Assembly: GCA_002434245.1 (NCBI GenBank) | Contig: DJJR01000030.1 | Span: 1-31,289, forward strand | DNA: 31,289 nt | Reading direction: 5' to 3' | DNA from: Pelosinus fermentans | GTDB taxonomy: Bacteria; Bacillota; Negativicutes; DSM-13327 | Part shown: piece after piece, positions 22,173-31,259 of the stretch | Layout: every line of letters starts with the position of its first letter | How positions within the stretch are numbered: the first letter of the stretch is position 1 | Notes under the pieces: generated by a model | What the model was told of the DNA's origin: nothing | Databases searched by the model: none | Seen by the model: the letters and a program-made list of their open reading frames with translations, nothing else | Position numbers and translations under genes: made by a program

Positions 22173-23274
22173 TCTGCATCCCGGCAAGTTAGGCGTAGCT
22201 GAGGGCATTGCTCTGGTATTTGGTATTGTGATGCCTCGTGTGTTCCTATCTACCGTTTCGAATCTCATTCAGCAGGATGGACCTATTTTATGGCTGGCAA
22301 TGGTGATTTATACAATCATTCCTCTAATTGTTTTGTACATGATGGCCTATGTGCATAAGGGAATAACTGGGGATATTTTTATGGTGTGCCAGAAGCTGAT
22401 CGGTACAATTGGAGCATGGGTCATATTATTAAGCTATAGCGTCATGTTTTTGAGCAATGGTGCTCTCATTTTACGTTTGTATTCCGAATATACGTTGCTG
22501 ACCGCCTTGCCGCGAGTGGAGTTTCAATTGGTTATCGTTTGGTATGCAGTATCAGCAGGTATTGTATGCTACTTAGGAATTGAAGCCTTGACGCGGACGA
22601 GTTATATTGTCATGCCTTTTTCCATAGCAGCAATTGGAATGATACTACTGCTGCTAGTGCCTTTTTATATTACATATAATCTTACTCCCTGGCAAGGGAA
22701 TGGCGTTATGCAAGCCGTGCAAACAGGTATTAAAGGAGCAGGATACAATGTAGGGGTCTTAGCGTTAATTTTCTTAGCTCCAGCTTTTCAAAATGCAAGA
22801 ACCATTAAGAAGGCAGCTCTGTATGCGTTAAGTTATGCAGGAATACTGCGTGTTAGTTTTATTCTTGTATATATTATGGTTTTTGGCACCAGCGTCGGTG
22901 CAGAAAAGACAATGCCGCTTTTTGAATTGGCACGTTTGGTGTACCTGAACCAATATCTCCAAAGGATTGAGGCTTTATTTATTGTCGTATGGGTGATATT
23001 TGGTTTATTAGCCGTCGCAGGCAGCCTATATGTTGGTTTATATCTTCTTTCTGTATTATTAAAACTGCCCACGCTAAGACCCATCGTACCATTAGGAGCG
23101 ATATTAATCGCAAATTTAGCAATGATGCCTCCTGATATTGGTTATGTTTTAGAAGTGGATCAAAAACTAATTACGCTGTTTGATGTTGGTATCTATGTGT
23201 TTCCTGCCCTGTTATTTATCCTGGCATGGTGGAAAAAGAGGAGGGGAAAATTATGTGGATCCGCCTCATCTTAG
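22165..23274 (+). CDS. Germinant receptor subunit B (GerB permease family)
   Basis: A 369-aa protein with about ten membrane segments, of the endospore germination permease family within the APC superfamily; the B subunit is held to bind or pass the germinant in the spore inner membrane. It opens G-K-L-G-V-A-E-G-I-A-L-V-F-G, typical of the family, and keeps the helix-break Gly/Pro pattern. ATG 22165 is set by AAAGGAGGCAACG and overlaps the gerA stop (22170-22172); an open extension back to 22099 lies within gerA. gerC begins before its stop codon, so A, B and C are one coupled operon. Confidence 0.92.
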   Translation: MNDLHPGKLGVAEGIALVFGIVMPRVFLSTVSNLIQQDGPILWLAMVIYTIIPLIVLYMMAYVHKGITGDIFMVCQKLIGTIGAWVILLSYSVMFLSNGALILRLYSEYTLLTALPRVEFQLVIVWYAVSAGIVCYLGIEALTRTSYIVMPFSIAAIGMILLLLVPFYITYNLTPWQGNGVMQAVQTGIKGAGYNVGVLALIFLAPAFQNARTIKKAALYALSYAGILRVSFILVYIMVFGTSVGAEKTMPLFELARLVYLNQYLQRIEALFIVVWVIFGLLAVAGSLYVGLYLLSVLLKLPTLRPIVPLGAILIANLAMMPPDIGYVLEVDQKLITLFDVGIYVFPALLFILAWWKKRRGKLCGSASS

Positions 23275-24485
23275 GAATGATGTTGCTGACTATGGGAATA
23301 TTTCTTTCTGGATGCAATGGTGCCAGAGAGAGTGAGGAAGTCGCTTATATCGTTGCAATTGGCATTGATAAAGCAGAGCAGGAAGGTATGATTAAAGTAA
23401 CATATCAGATCGCCAAGCCTAATGTGGAAGGGAACAAAGGAGAAGGGGAAAAAGATACAGTTTTAATAAGTAATTCGGCGGTAACCATTGCAGAATCCCT
23501 TAATTTACTCAATTCCACTACTTCACTGGTACCTTCCATGTCTCACGTTAAAGTATTAGTGGTAGGGCAAGAACTGGCCCGGGAAGGATTGGCTAATATG
23601 TGGGGATCGCTGAAACGTTATCGGGAATATCGCGGGTCGATGTTCGTTTTAGTGGCAAAGGGAACAGCAAGAAATTTTCTAGAGGCGAATAAACCTAGTT
23701 TTAATATATCTGCATCGAAGTATTTTGAGACCATGCTTGATTCGGGAGTAGAAGCCGGATACTATTTACGTGTCAGTTTTCATCAATTTTATATCAGGCT
23801 TAAAAGCAATAGCGCAGAATCCTATGCAACATTTGTAGATATCAGCGATTTGACCGGTAAAGGAGAAATTGCAACCCCAAAGGTAGCTGGCAGCAAAGTT
23901 GATGGTTATACTGCCGGCGGAATACCTCTTCAAGGCGGCAATCCTATTCAATTTGCCGGTACTGCCATATTTAATGGTGACAAGATGGTAGGTACATTAA
24001 GTACTACAGAGACACGCATGATGGCGATGTTGTTAGGAAATTTTAATAATGGCTTTCTTTCAATGGAAGATCCTCTGGTTCCAAAGAAATTTGTAAATGT
24101 GAATCTGCGATTAGGATCTGCACCTAAAATTAAGGTGGCCCTGGAAGAGGGACGTCCAGTCATTGATATTAAGATTAGGTTAGAGGGAGAGATTACAAAT
24201 CTTCCTTCGGGGATTAACTATGAACAGGAGAGTTACCTTCGATTGCTTGAGGAACAAGTAAACCAAGTCTGTCATGAAGAAATGGCAAACATGATTCACC
24301 ATACTCAGGAGCTTAAATCAGATGTAATCGGTTTTGGTTATTATGTAAGAACGGAATTTACAAATTATCAAGATTTCTTGCAGTATTCTTGGTGTGAGGA
24401 GTATAGTCAGGCAAAGATAAATATTACAATTGACACAAAGATTCGCCGTACGGGCTTAATGATACGAACCTATCCTGTAAAATAA
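23253..24485 (+). CDS. Germinant receptor subunit C (Ger(x)C lipoprotein)
   Basis: A 410-aa lipoprotein with signal peptide and lipobox L-S-G-C (lipidated Cys 21), then the Ger(x)C domains. The first lines read E-V-A-Y-I-V-A-I-G-I-D-K-A, a divergent form lacking the C-W-D-R-R-E-L start seen in both gerC genes of the second operon. The C-terminal region includes the conserved I-D-I-K-I-R-L-E-G-E-I segment. ATG 23253 follows GAGGAGGGGAAA and overlaps the gerB end by 22 nt. It is probably anchored on the outer face of the spore inner membrane with the A and B subunits. Confidence 0.9.
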   Translation: MWIRLILGMMLLTMGIFLSGCNGARESEEVAYIVAIGIDKAEQEGMIKVTYQIAKPNVEGNKGEGEKDTVLISNSAVTIAESLNLLNSTTSLVPSMSHVKVLVVGQELAREGLANMWGSLKRYREYRGSMFVLVAKGTARNFLEANKPSFNISASKYFETMLDSGVEAGYYLRVSFHQFYIRLKSNSAESYATFVDISDLTGKGEIATPKVAGSKVDGYTAGGIPLQGGNPIQFAGTAIFNGDKMVGTLSTTETRMMAMLLGNFNNGFLSMEDPLVPKKFVNVNLRLGSAPKIKVALEEGRPVIDIKIRLEGEITNLPSGINYEQESYLRLLEEQVNQVCHEEMANMIHHTQELKSDVIGFGYYVRTEFTNYQDFLQYSWCEEYSQAKINITIDTKIRRTGLMIRTYPVK

Positions 24486-24509
24486 ACCATGAGAGGAGAA
24501 GGCAAGAAA

Positions 24510-24677
24510 ATGGATTATATGTTTTTAGCAGCGTCAATATTGGCCGGTTTTCACGGATTTACTTTCTCTCAGTGGTTATGGAAGAATGAAAACATGGCAG
24601 GGGCAGTCGGGGTGCTTCTGTTAATCTTTGTTTGTATGGGAGTGCCGATCTTTCGCTTAATGAATAATGGACAATGA
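24510..24677 (+). CDS. Small two-TM protein, candidate germinant receptor D subunit
   Basis: A 55-aa protein made of two hydrophobic helices (about 3-24 and 31-51) joined by a short polar turn (W-K-N-E-N). It has no enzyme motif. It follows gerC by 24 nt on the same strand with a strong ribosome site (GAGAGGAGAAGG, 24491-24502), so ATG 24510 is chosen over ATG 24489, which sits in front of that site. Some germinant receptor operons of Bacillus and relatives carry a fourth small two-TM 'D' gene that modulates germination; place and topology fit, but I did not recognise sequence identity. A chance ORF is less likely given the ribosome site and the hydrophobicity pattern. Confidence 0.6.
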   Translation: MDYMFLAASILAGFHGFTFSQWLWKNENMAGAVGVLLLIFVCMGVPIFRLMNNGQ

Positions 24678-24704
24678 ATGTATTTAGGTTTTTCGAACAT
24701 ACTA
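24676..24704 (+). promoter_or_regulatory. Candidate sigma-G (or sigma-F) promoter for the SpoIID-like gene
   Basis: GAATG (24676-24680), 17 bp, perfect CATACTA (24698-24704). This fits GHATR-N17/18-CATXHTA. The -35 overlaps the stop codon of the small gene before it. A leader of about 85 nt would contain AAATGG/CCATTT (24727-24747 region), a small dyad. Confidence 0.6.
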
Positions 24705-24797
24705 ACAGGTAAGAAGACTTGTGCTAAATGGAGGTCAAGTCCATTTGACGCCTGATCCCGCTTATCCGCTGGATAAAGTAAGTTAGGAGGTAGACAG

Positions 24798-25766
24798 ATG
24801 CATAATAAAAGATGGTACATTGTAATTGCTTTGGCAGTAATCATCGCTTTTGCTGCGAGCGGGTGCTCTATGATGAATCCTCAGTCAAAACCAGAACAGA
24901 CTCCTGCAGCGCCGCAAAAGCAAGCAGTTGAAGGAAACGAACCTGAGATTTTGGTGTTTATGCATGAAACAGGTGAAAAGAAGAAAATGAAAATGGAAGA
25001 GTATGTGGCTGGCGTGGTAGCAGGAGAAATGAAGAATGATTGGCCAGTTGAGGCCTTAGCGGTTCAAGCTATACTAGCGCGAACCTTTACCCTGCAAGCA
25101 ATGGATGAAAAAAGTGGGGTTCCTGCAAGAGGAACTCAGGCATCGACAGACATTAAAGAATTTCAAGCCTATAATGCGAAGGCCGTAAATGATAGTGTGA
25201 AAAAAGCTGTTGAGATGACCAGAGGTATGGTGATTACCTATCAGGGAAAGCCGATTCAAGCCTGGTTTCATGCTTCTGCCGGCGGCATAACAGCTACTGC
25301 GAAGGAGGGCTTAAATTACAAAGAGGATGAACCTCCTTATATTCAGTCTGTAAAGTCTCCAGATGATTTAGCACCGGCTGATGTACAAAATTGGACAGCC
25401 TCTTTTACAAAGAAAGAGTTGATGGATGCGTTGAATAAGATGGGAAAAACCATTACTAGTCTTGACAGCATCGAAATCGGTAAGAAAGGACCTTCGGGTC
25501 GAAGTATAACTCTCTTAGTGAATAAGAATATAGAGGTATCCGGGCCTGAGCTGCGAGTTGGTCTTGATAGTGTGAAGCTCAAGTCAATGCTGCTTGATAA
25601 GGTAGGAATCAGCGGTGATAATGTAATGTTCACTGGTAAAGGATATGGTCACGGTGTGGGGATATCCCAATGGGGTGTCAATAAATTGACAACCATGGGC
25701 AAGAAGCCAGAAGAGATTATTGGTCAGTACTTTAAAGATGTAACCATCGAAAAGCGCTGGAACTAG
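24798..25766 (+). CDS. SpoIID/LytB-domain lipoprotein (peptidoglycan lytic transglycosylase type)
   Basis: A 322-aa exported lipoprotein: hydrophobic leader, lipobox A-S-G-C (Cys 23), a Pro/Gln-rich linker (25-48), then a SpoIID domain to the C-terminus. Landmarks: E-E-Y-V-A-G-V-V-A-G-E-M, whose Glu 77 corresponds to the catalytic Glu of SpoIID; A-L-A-V-Q-A-I-L-A-R-T-F; F-H-A-S-A-G-G near 157-163; and G-K-G-Y-G-H-G-V-G-I-S-Q-W-G near 280. SpoIID strips stem-less glycan strands during engulfment under sigma-E, anchored by a membrane helix. Here the protein is a lipoprotein with a sigma-G-like promoter and sits between two germination operons, so a forespore-side role in cortex or germination is possible. 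ATG 24798 follows TTAGGAGGTAG. A terminator follows. Confidence 0.82.
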   Translation: MHNKRWYIVIALAVIIAFAASGCSMMNPQSKPEQTPAAPQKQAVEGNEPEILVFMHETGEKKKMKMEEYVAGVVAGEMKNDWPVEALAVQAILARTFTLQAMDEKSGVPARGTQASTDIKEFQAYNAKAVNDSVKKAVEMTRGMVITYQGKPIQAWFHASAGGITATAKEGLNYKEDEPPYIQSVKSPDDLAPADVQNWTASFTKKELMDALNKMGKTITSLDSIEIGKKGPSGRSITLLVNKNIEVSGPELRVGLDSVKLKSMLLDKVGISGDNVMFTGKGYGHGVGISQWGVNKLTTMGKKPEEIIGQYFKDVTIEKRWN

Positions 25767-25768
25767 AA

Positions 25769-25800
25769 GAACAGCCGAATTTATTTCGGCTGTTTCTTCT
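25769..25800 (+). terminator. Intrinsic terminator after SpoIID-like gene
   Basis: Stem AACAGCCGAA (25770-25779) / TTCGGCTGTT (25785-25794), loop TTTAT, then TCTTCTT. The T-run is interrupted, so efficiency may be moderate. Confidence 0.75.
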
Positions 25801-25912
25801 TACAATCATAAAATAGTTACTTTCGATCTTTATAGTCTCTGTACCTACCTACACGTTTAAACTGCATACATTTTTCTTATCTTTGCTGCTCATAGTATAA
25901 AGAGGGAGTAAA

Positions 25913-27634
25913 TTGTGGAAAATACTAATTGCAGGGAAGGGGGGGAGTGTAATAAAAAATAAAAAATGTATTCAAAAGCTATCCAAATATATGCCTGAAG
26001 CTTCTTTAGCAATAGCTAAGAAAAAGCTAGAACAATTACAGGATATTATTACACAAAGTGCAGAATTTGGTGAAGAGATAGGACAAATTATTGCGCAGCT
26101 GCGTAAAGTAGCAGCTCCTTCCAATGAGCCTTTTCTTTTTACATCCGTATTAACTGAAAATGAAGCATTGCTGCGAGCTGTTTTTAGAGACTGCGAGGAT
26201 ATTGAATTTCGTACATTTGATGCAGGCAATCGTAAGGCCTTACTTGTGTATCTGAAAGGAATGTGTGACACCTCCAATTTGGAAAGAAATGTACTGAAGT
26301 CGTTAATGGGACAGACATCTCCTACTAATGCCAATACAGTGAACGCATTAAATGGTCTTAATGATATGAAAGCTATTTCAGAGCAGATATTAGGTTCTGC
26401 TTCTGTAAGGATTGTAAAAAAAGCCAACACATTGATTGAAGCGATTATGGCGGGGAATGCCCTGCTGTTGATTGATGGCTTAGCGGAAGGGGCGAGTATT
26501 GCCGCTGTTAAGCATGTGAAACGCGACATTAGCGCACCCTATAATGAATATGCTTTGCAGGGACCGGATGAGGCATTTAACGAAGAGATTAATGACAATA
26601 TTGCTCTTATCCGCCGTCGGGCTCGGGATACGAATCTCAAAGTACATATTATGAGAGTAGGAGAAAGGACTAAAACATCTGTTGCCGTACTATATGTAGC
26701 CAACTTGGTAAAGCCTGGTTTAGTGGAAGAAGTAAAGCGTCGTATCGGGTTGATTAAGAAGGATAAGTTATTAAATTCTGCTACCATTGATCAGTTTATA
26801 GTGGATCACCCTTGGTCCCCTTTTCCGCAAACCCAGACAACGGAGAGACCTGATAAAATGTTGGCTGCGTTATATGAAGGACGAGTCGGTATAATTGTAG
26901 ATGGTACACCTGTGGAAATTCTAGTTCCTTGTACCTACAATGTCCTCATGCAGGCCCCGGATGACTATACAATGCAGCCAATTGTAGCAAGTTTAATACG
27001 CTTTTCCAGAAATGCTGCAGCTTTTCTTGCTATTTATTTGCCAGCTATTTATGTTGCAGTTGTTTCTTATCATCCAGGCATGCTGCCTACCACGATGGCT
27101 ATTTCGATCGCTGAGCTTAGAGCCCGCACCCCCTTTCCTTCTTTTTTAGAAGCCATTATGATGGAGATATTGCTGGAATTGATACAAGAGGCAATTATAC
27201 GTCTGCCTCTAAAATTGACCGGTGCTGCTAGTATGATCGGTGCTTTCATCATTGGTAATACGGTTGTGCAGGCTGGTCTCATTAATCCCTTACTAGTCGT
27301 TGTCATTGCGACTACAGCGATTTCTTCCTATTCTATGCCTTCTTATCATTTCAGTATGGCTCTGCGCTGGACAAGAGTACCCATGTTGATTTTAGCGTCT
27401 ATGTTAGGGTTGTATGGTGTAATTTTAGGAGTTTTAGCCATTACTATCCACTTATGCTCCTTACGCAGTTTTGGAGAATCCTATTTGGGTGGGATGTTTA
27501 ATGTTGATCTTCTGTCAGATTGGAAAGATAGCGTAGTGAGACTGCCTGCCAAGTTACTAAAAGAAAGACCTAAAGAGTTTGGTGCCCAAGATCAGATAAG
27601 GATAGGTGACAGTGATGGCCAATCTGGAAGCTAA
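25913..27634 (+). CDS. Germinant receptor subunit A, second operon
   Basis: A 573-aa GerA-family spore membrane protein. A Lys/Glu/Gln-rich helical N-terminus (about 20-70) precedes the soluble domain, which ends in H-P-W-S-P-F-P-Q-T-Q-T-T-E-R-P-D near 301-316. The membrane segments follow (about 365-530), then a charged tail. It is clearly a paralogue of the first gerA (same P-F-P-Q-T motif, same E-L-R-A-R-T-P-F-P-S region) but divergent. The start is uncertain: TTG 25913 has AGAGGGAG about 6 nt upstream, while a stronger purine run (AAGGGGGGAG, 25936-25945) has no in-frame ATG/GTG/TTG right after it. gerB2 overlaps its end by about 20 nt. Confidence 0.9.
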   Translation: MWKILIAGKGGSVIKNKKCIQKLSKYMPEASLAIAKKKLEQLQDIITQSAEFGEEIGQIIAQLRKVAAPSNEPFLFTSVLTENEALLRAVFRDCEDIEFRTFDAGNRKALLVYLKGMCDTSNLERNVLKSLMGQTSPTNANTVNALNGLNDMKAISEQILGSASVRIVKKANTLIEAIMAGNALLLIDGLAEGASIAAVKHVKRDISAPYNEYALQGPDEAFNEEINDNIALIRRRARDTNLKVHIMRVGERTKTSVAVLYVANLVKPGLVEEVKRRIGLIKKDKLLNSATIDQFIVDHPWSPFPQTQTTERPDKMLAALYEGRVGIIVDGTPVEILVPCTYNVLMQAPDDYTMQPIVASLIRFSRNAAAFLAIYLPAIYVAVVSYHPGMLPTTMAISIAELRARTPFPSFLEAIMMEILLELIQEAIIRLPLKLTGAASMIGAFIIGNTVVQAGLINPLLVVVIATTAISSYSMPSYHFSMALRWTRVPMLILASMLGLYGVILGVLAITIHLCSLRSFGESYLGGMFNVDLLSDWKDSVVRLPAKLLKERPKEFGAQDQIRIGDSDGQSGS

Positions 27635-28733
27635 ATCCTATATGTCACCATGGCAGCTGGCAATTGTGGTATTTGTAACTTCTGTGGGTGCGCAAATTTT
27701 GCTGAGTCCTCGCAGCTTGATTGCTAATGCGGAGCATGGAGCATGGATTAGTGTATTACTTGGAGGAATGTTATTTTATAGTGCAACTTGCTTAATGCTT
27801 GTTTTGGCCAAGGAATACCCTGATGAGACAATCGTTGAATATGCTCCGCGGCTTTTTGGGAAAGTTGGAGGCAATCTTGTAGTCATCTGGTTCAATCTGT
27901 TATTTTTTCTGCAGGTCATTCAAATATTTTATGGTATGGGGAAAATCATAACTTTTTATATGTTTGACCGGACACCGCCTGAAGTCGTAATCGTAGCTTT
28001 GCTGGCGGTCTGTGCTTATTGTGCAGTACAAGATTGGGGAACCATTATGCGAATCCAGCAATTCATGTTTTTTGTTGCGTATAGTATACTCATTTTAGTA
28101 TGGTTGGCTAGTATTTTGAATCTACAACCGGAAAATCTGCTGCCAATATGGCCAGTGAATACTAAAGCAGTTGTAAACGGTGGTTTTTCTACTTGGAATA
28201 TGTATGCGGGTTATGAATGTGTATTGCTGCTCATGCCTTTGGTGTATAGACAAGTGAGTCTGGGGAGCTTAATTAAGATCATGGGGGGAGCTTTTGGCTG
28301 CTTAAGCTTACTCTTTTTACTCGTTATAGTGATTATCATTGGTGTATTGACCGTAGAGGGTGCTAAAAATTTATTGTATCCAGCATTAATCGTTATTCGA
28401 AGTGTGGAATTACCAGGTACGTTTATTGAACGTTTGGAAAATTATCTGTTAATCGCTTGGATACCGGTAGTATTTGATACCTTGGCAGCTATGATGTTCT
28501 TTATGGGACAAGTATGTATGCGGCATTGGCGTCAGGCTGACCATCGTCCTTGGGTACTATTTTTAGTGCCGATCATATATGTGGGCAGCACTCTTTTGGA
28601 TAATCAGCAAGTTTATGAGATGACCAGTAAATTCACAATGTGGCTAGGACTGTCTTTCTCCTTTATTCTGATTCCTCTATCCCTTTTACTTGTCTGGTGG
28701 CAAAAACGGAAGGCAGGGACAGGTTGTGGTTAA
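27615..28733 (+). CDS. Germinant receptor subunit B, second operon
   Basis: A 372-aa GerB-family permease with about ten membrane segments, opening S-P-W-Q-L-A-I-V-V-F-V-T-S-V-G and ending in a short basic tail (W-W-Q-K-R-K-A-G). ATG 27615 is preferred, with AAGGATAGGTGA just upstream; an in-frame GTG at 27606 lies inside that site. It overlaps the end of gerA2 by 20 nt and is overlapped by gerC2 by 8 nt, so translation is coupled. Confidence 0.9.
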   Translation: MANLEAKSYMSPWQLAIVVFVTSVGAQILLSPRSLIANAEHGAWISVLLGGMLFYSATCLMLVLAKEYPDETIVEYAPRLFGKVGGNLVVIWFNLLFFLQVIQIFYGMGKIITFYMFDRTPPEVVIVALLAVCAYCAVQDWGTIMRIQQFMFFVAYSILILVWLASILNLQPENLLPIWPVNTKAVVNGGFSTWNMYAGYECVLLLMPLVYRQVSLGSLIKIMGGAFGCLSLLFLLVIVIIIGVLTVEGAKNLLYPALIVIRSVELPGTFIERLENYLLIAWIPVVFDTLAAMMFFMGQVCMRHWRQADHRPWVLFLVPIIYVGSTLLDNQQVYEMTSKFTMWLGLSFSFILIPLSLLLVWWQKRKAGTGCG

Positions 28734-29940
28734 GAAGAAAATTATGGGCTTTATGGTATTATGCTTTTTATGTCTGCTTATTGCTGGATGTTGGGATCGA
28801 CGAGAATTACAGGATCGTAATTTCGTGCTGGGGGTAGCAATTGACATGGCAGATGCCGGAGAAAAGCCAGGCTTAGATCCAGAGCAGGCTATTAAAGTGA
28901 AAGAAGCAGAAACCTTTGTTCAACCGAATGGCAAAAAACGGTACCGTTTGAGTCTGCAGTTATTAAAGTTTGCTACGGGCGGGGCTGGAAAGGATGAAAC
29001 CTCGACCTATGTTATATCCAATATAGGAGAATCTTTCTTTGAAATGGTGAGGGATATGTTGGGGCAGTCCAGCAGATCTCTCTGGTTTGAACATCTGCAG
29101 GTCATTATTATTAGTGATGCAGTATTAAAACAAACGGGATTGGCTGACATTGTGGATTTTTTTAAACGAGATTCTGAGATGCGTTCCCGGATTAAAGTAT
29201 ATGTAACACCAGGAACAGCCCGTTCTTTATTAGAATATGAACCTCCATCCAAGGAAGCTGGCGGTGTGTATTTGGCCGATCTTATACGTCTTCACAGTCG
29301 TAATAATCATATAGCAGGATCTCGTACTGATTTAGGATACACAGTTGGATATCTTGATAGCAAGAGTAATATATTATTACCCCGAATTGAGATTGCTGAT
29401 AAAGTAGTGAAACTAGGTGGATCGGCAGTATTTAAAAAAGATAAATTTGTTGGTTACGTAGATGGATATGCCGTAGCTGGTTTAAAATTTATGTATGGAA
29501 CGGAAGAGTCAGCGATTGTTGCTACCGATTGTCCTGATCATCCTGGTCATCAGATGGCATTTGAACTGTTTCGTGATGATACAAAACTCACGCCTCATGT
29601 AGACGGTGATACAATCTATTTTACTGTAGATATAAACATGTATGGTAATCTTGGAGAGCTCCAGTGCGATACACGCCAGGATGATACGTTAGATCCACAG
29701 TATATCCGCAGGTTAGAAGTGGCATTTGCGGAAGAGATTAAACAAAATGTACTCTATGCGGATCGTGTTTTTAGAAAAGAAATGCAAGTCGATTCCATTA
29801 GTCGATTTGCTGGTAAATTAAAAGCCTATGAGCCTAAGACCTGGGCGAAGATTCAGGATCAATGGGATGAGATATATCCTACAGTTCCTCTTATTGTCTC
29901 CGTAAATGTAACGATTCAGAAAGTTGGCAGCCATAAGTAA
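28726..29940 (+). CDS. Germinant receptor subunit C, second operon, first copy
   Basis: A 404-aa Ger(x)C lipoprotein: K-K-K-I-M-G-F then a hydrophobic leader, lipobox I-A-G-C (Cys 22), followed by the canonical W-D-R-R-E-L-Q-D-R-N-F-V-L-G-V-A-I-D. The start is GTG 28726, overlapping the gerB2 stop (28731-28733); a longer frame from TTG 28690 would spoil the signal peptide with charged residues. It ends I-V-S-V-N-V-T-I-Q-K-V-G-S-H-K. It resembles the next gene along its whole length. Confidence 0.9.
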   Translation: MVKKKIMGFMVLCFLCLLIAGCWDRRELQDRNFVLGVAIDMADAGEKPGLDPEQAIKVKEAETFVQPNGKKRYRLSLQLLKFATGGAGKDETSTYVISNIGESFFEMVRDMLGQSSRSLWFEHLQVIIISDAVLKQTGLADIVDFFKRDSEMRSRIKVYVTPGTARSLLEYEPPSKEAGGVYLADLIRLHSRNNHIAGSRTDLGYTVGYLDSKSNILLPRIEIADKVVKLGGSAVFKKDKFVGYVDGYAVAGLKFMYGTEESAIVATDCPDHPGHQMAFELFRDDTKLTPHVDGDTIYFTVDINMYGNLGELQCDTRQDDTLDPQYIRRLEVAFAEEIKQNVLYADRVFRKEMQVDSISRFAGKLKAYEPKTWAKIQDQWDEIYPTVPLIVSVNVTIQKVGSHK

Positions 29941-30006
29941 GAAGGAGCAAGGAATTACTAAGATTCGAGCATGTCTAATACTGCCTAATGAAGGGAGGGA
30001 GAATCG

Positions 30007-31248
30007 TTGTTAACTGACATGAGGGGCTTGATTGGGAATCGTGCTTTTAAGCGTTGGATTGGCTGTATTCTAACTCTTGTAATTAGTATGTGTCTTAGTG
30101 GCTGCTGGGATCGGCGTGAGCTGCAAGAGAGGCATTTCGTTCTTGCAGTAGCGATTGATAAAGCAGATGAAGGACTGGATTCTGAAATTGGGAAAGATGT
30201 TGCCCGAGTGGAAGATTTTGTTCAGCCTCATGGCAGTAAACGTTACCGTCTGAGCTTTCAAATATTGCAATTAACTCCCTCCAATAGTAGTGAAGGTCCT
30301 GGCAGAGGAAAAACATCAGCCAGCGTAATTTCTACTACTGGTGAGTCTATGCTTGAAATGATTTGGGATTTGCAGGGGCAGTCCAATAAGGAACTTTGGT
30401 TTGATCATGTTCAAGCGATTATCATTAGTGATGCTGCTGTCAGGCAGGGAGGACTGCGGCCTATGCTTGATTTTTATCATCGAAATGAGGAAATGCGCTG
30501 GCTTACAAAAGTTGTAATTACTAGCGGTGAGGCAAGAAAGCTATTGGATTATAAGCCGCCTAGCGGTGAGGCGAGTGGTATGTTTATAGCTAATAGTCTG
30601 CGAATGTATGGAAAAAGCCCTCATGTTCCAGGATGGCATACTGATTTGGGAGATATCTCCACATCGAAAGATAACCGGAGAAGAGTGCTGATACCACGGA
30701 TTGAATTGGCAGAAGATGTGGTGAAGCTGGGGGGGATGGCAATATTTAAGGATGAAAAGCTTGTTGATTATGTAGATGAGTATGCTACACAAGGCGGAAA
30801 ATTAATGGGCGGTGTCGAAAAATCAGCGATTGTTACATTTGAGTGTCCTGAACATTCTGGAAGAATACTGGTATTTGAGCTTTTTAGTCATACTACAAAA
30901 ATGAAACCTCATATAGAGGGGGATAAAATTTATTATACATTAGATATTGCCATGAGAGGCAATATGGCGGAAATGCAATGCAGGCTCCAGCATGATACGA
31001 TAGAAAGCCAGGATATACATAAGCTTGAACAGCTAATAGCCGATGCTGTAAAAAAAAATATACTATATTCTTTTCATATCTTCCAAGGTCTGAAAGTGGA
31101 TGCTAGTTTTTTTGGACAAAAATTAGAAGCCTATGAGCCTCAAATGTGGGAACGAGTCAAGGATCATTGGGACGAGGAAGTTTTTCCTAATATTTCTTTG
31201 ATTGTATCGGTTGATGTAGTGATTAACAATGTGGGAGCACATCAGTAA
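30007..31248 (+). CDS. Germinant receptor subunit C, tandem second copy
   Basis: A 413-aa Ger(x)C lipoprotein with lipobox L-S-G-C (Cys 33), then W-D-R-R-E-L-Q-E-R-H-F-V-L-A-V-A-I-D. It aligns with the preceding gerC end to end (shared F-V-Q-P-x-G-x-K-R-Y-R-L-S, L-P-R-I-E, D-V/K-V-V-K-L-G-G, final S-V-x-V-x-I-x-x-V-G-x-H), roughly half the residues identical by eye, so it arose by tandem duplication. The start is TTG 30007, set by GAAGGGAGGGAG; ATG 30019 is an alternative. The 66-bp gap to the first copy has no terminator, so it should be in the same operon. Confidence 0.9.
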   Translation: MLTDMRGLIGNRAFKRWIGCILTLVISMCLSGCWDRRELQERHFVLAVAIDKADEGLDSEIGKDVARVEDFVQPHGSKRYRLSFQILQLTPSNSSEGPGRGKTSASVISTTGESMLEMIWDLQGQSNKELWFDHVQAIIISDAAVRQGGLRPMLDFYHRNEEMRWLTKVVITSGEARKLLDYKPPSGEASGMFIANSLRMYGKSPHVPGWHTDLGDISTSKDNRRRVLIPRIELAEDVVKLGGMAIFKDEKLVDYVDEYATQGGKLMGGVEKSAIVTFECPEHSGRILVFELFSHTTKMKPHIEGDKIYYTLDIAMRGNMAEMQCRLQHDTIESQDIHKLEQLIADAVKKNILYSFHIFQGLKVDASFFGQKLEAYEPQMWERVKDHWDEEVFPNISLIVSVDVVINNVGAHQ

Positions 31249-31259
31249 TAAAATAGAAT

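Noticed and set aside
25864..25897. Possible sigma-G promoter before the second gerA (GCATA ... CATAGTA)
   Set aside because: The spacer is 22 bp instead of about 18 and the -10 has a mismatch.
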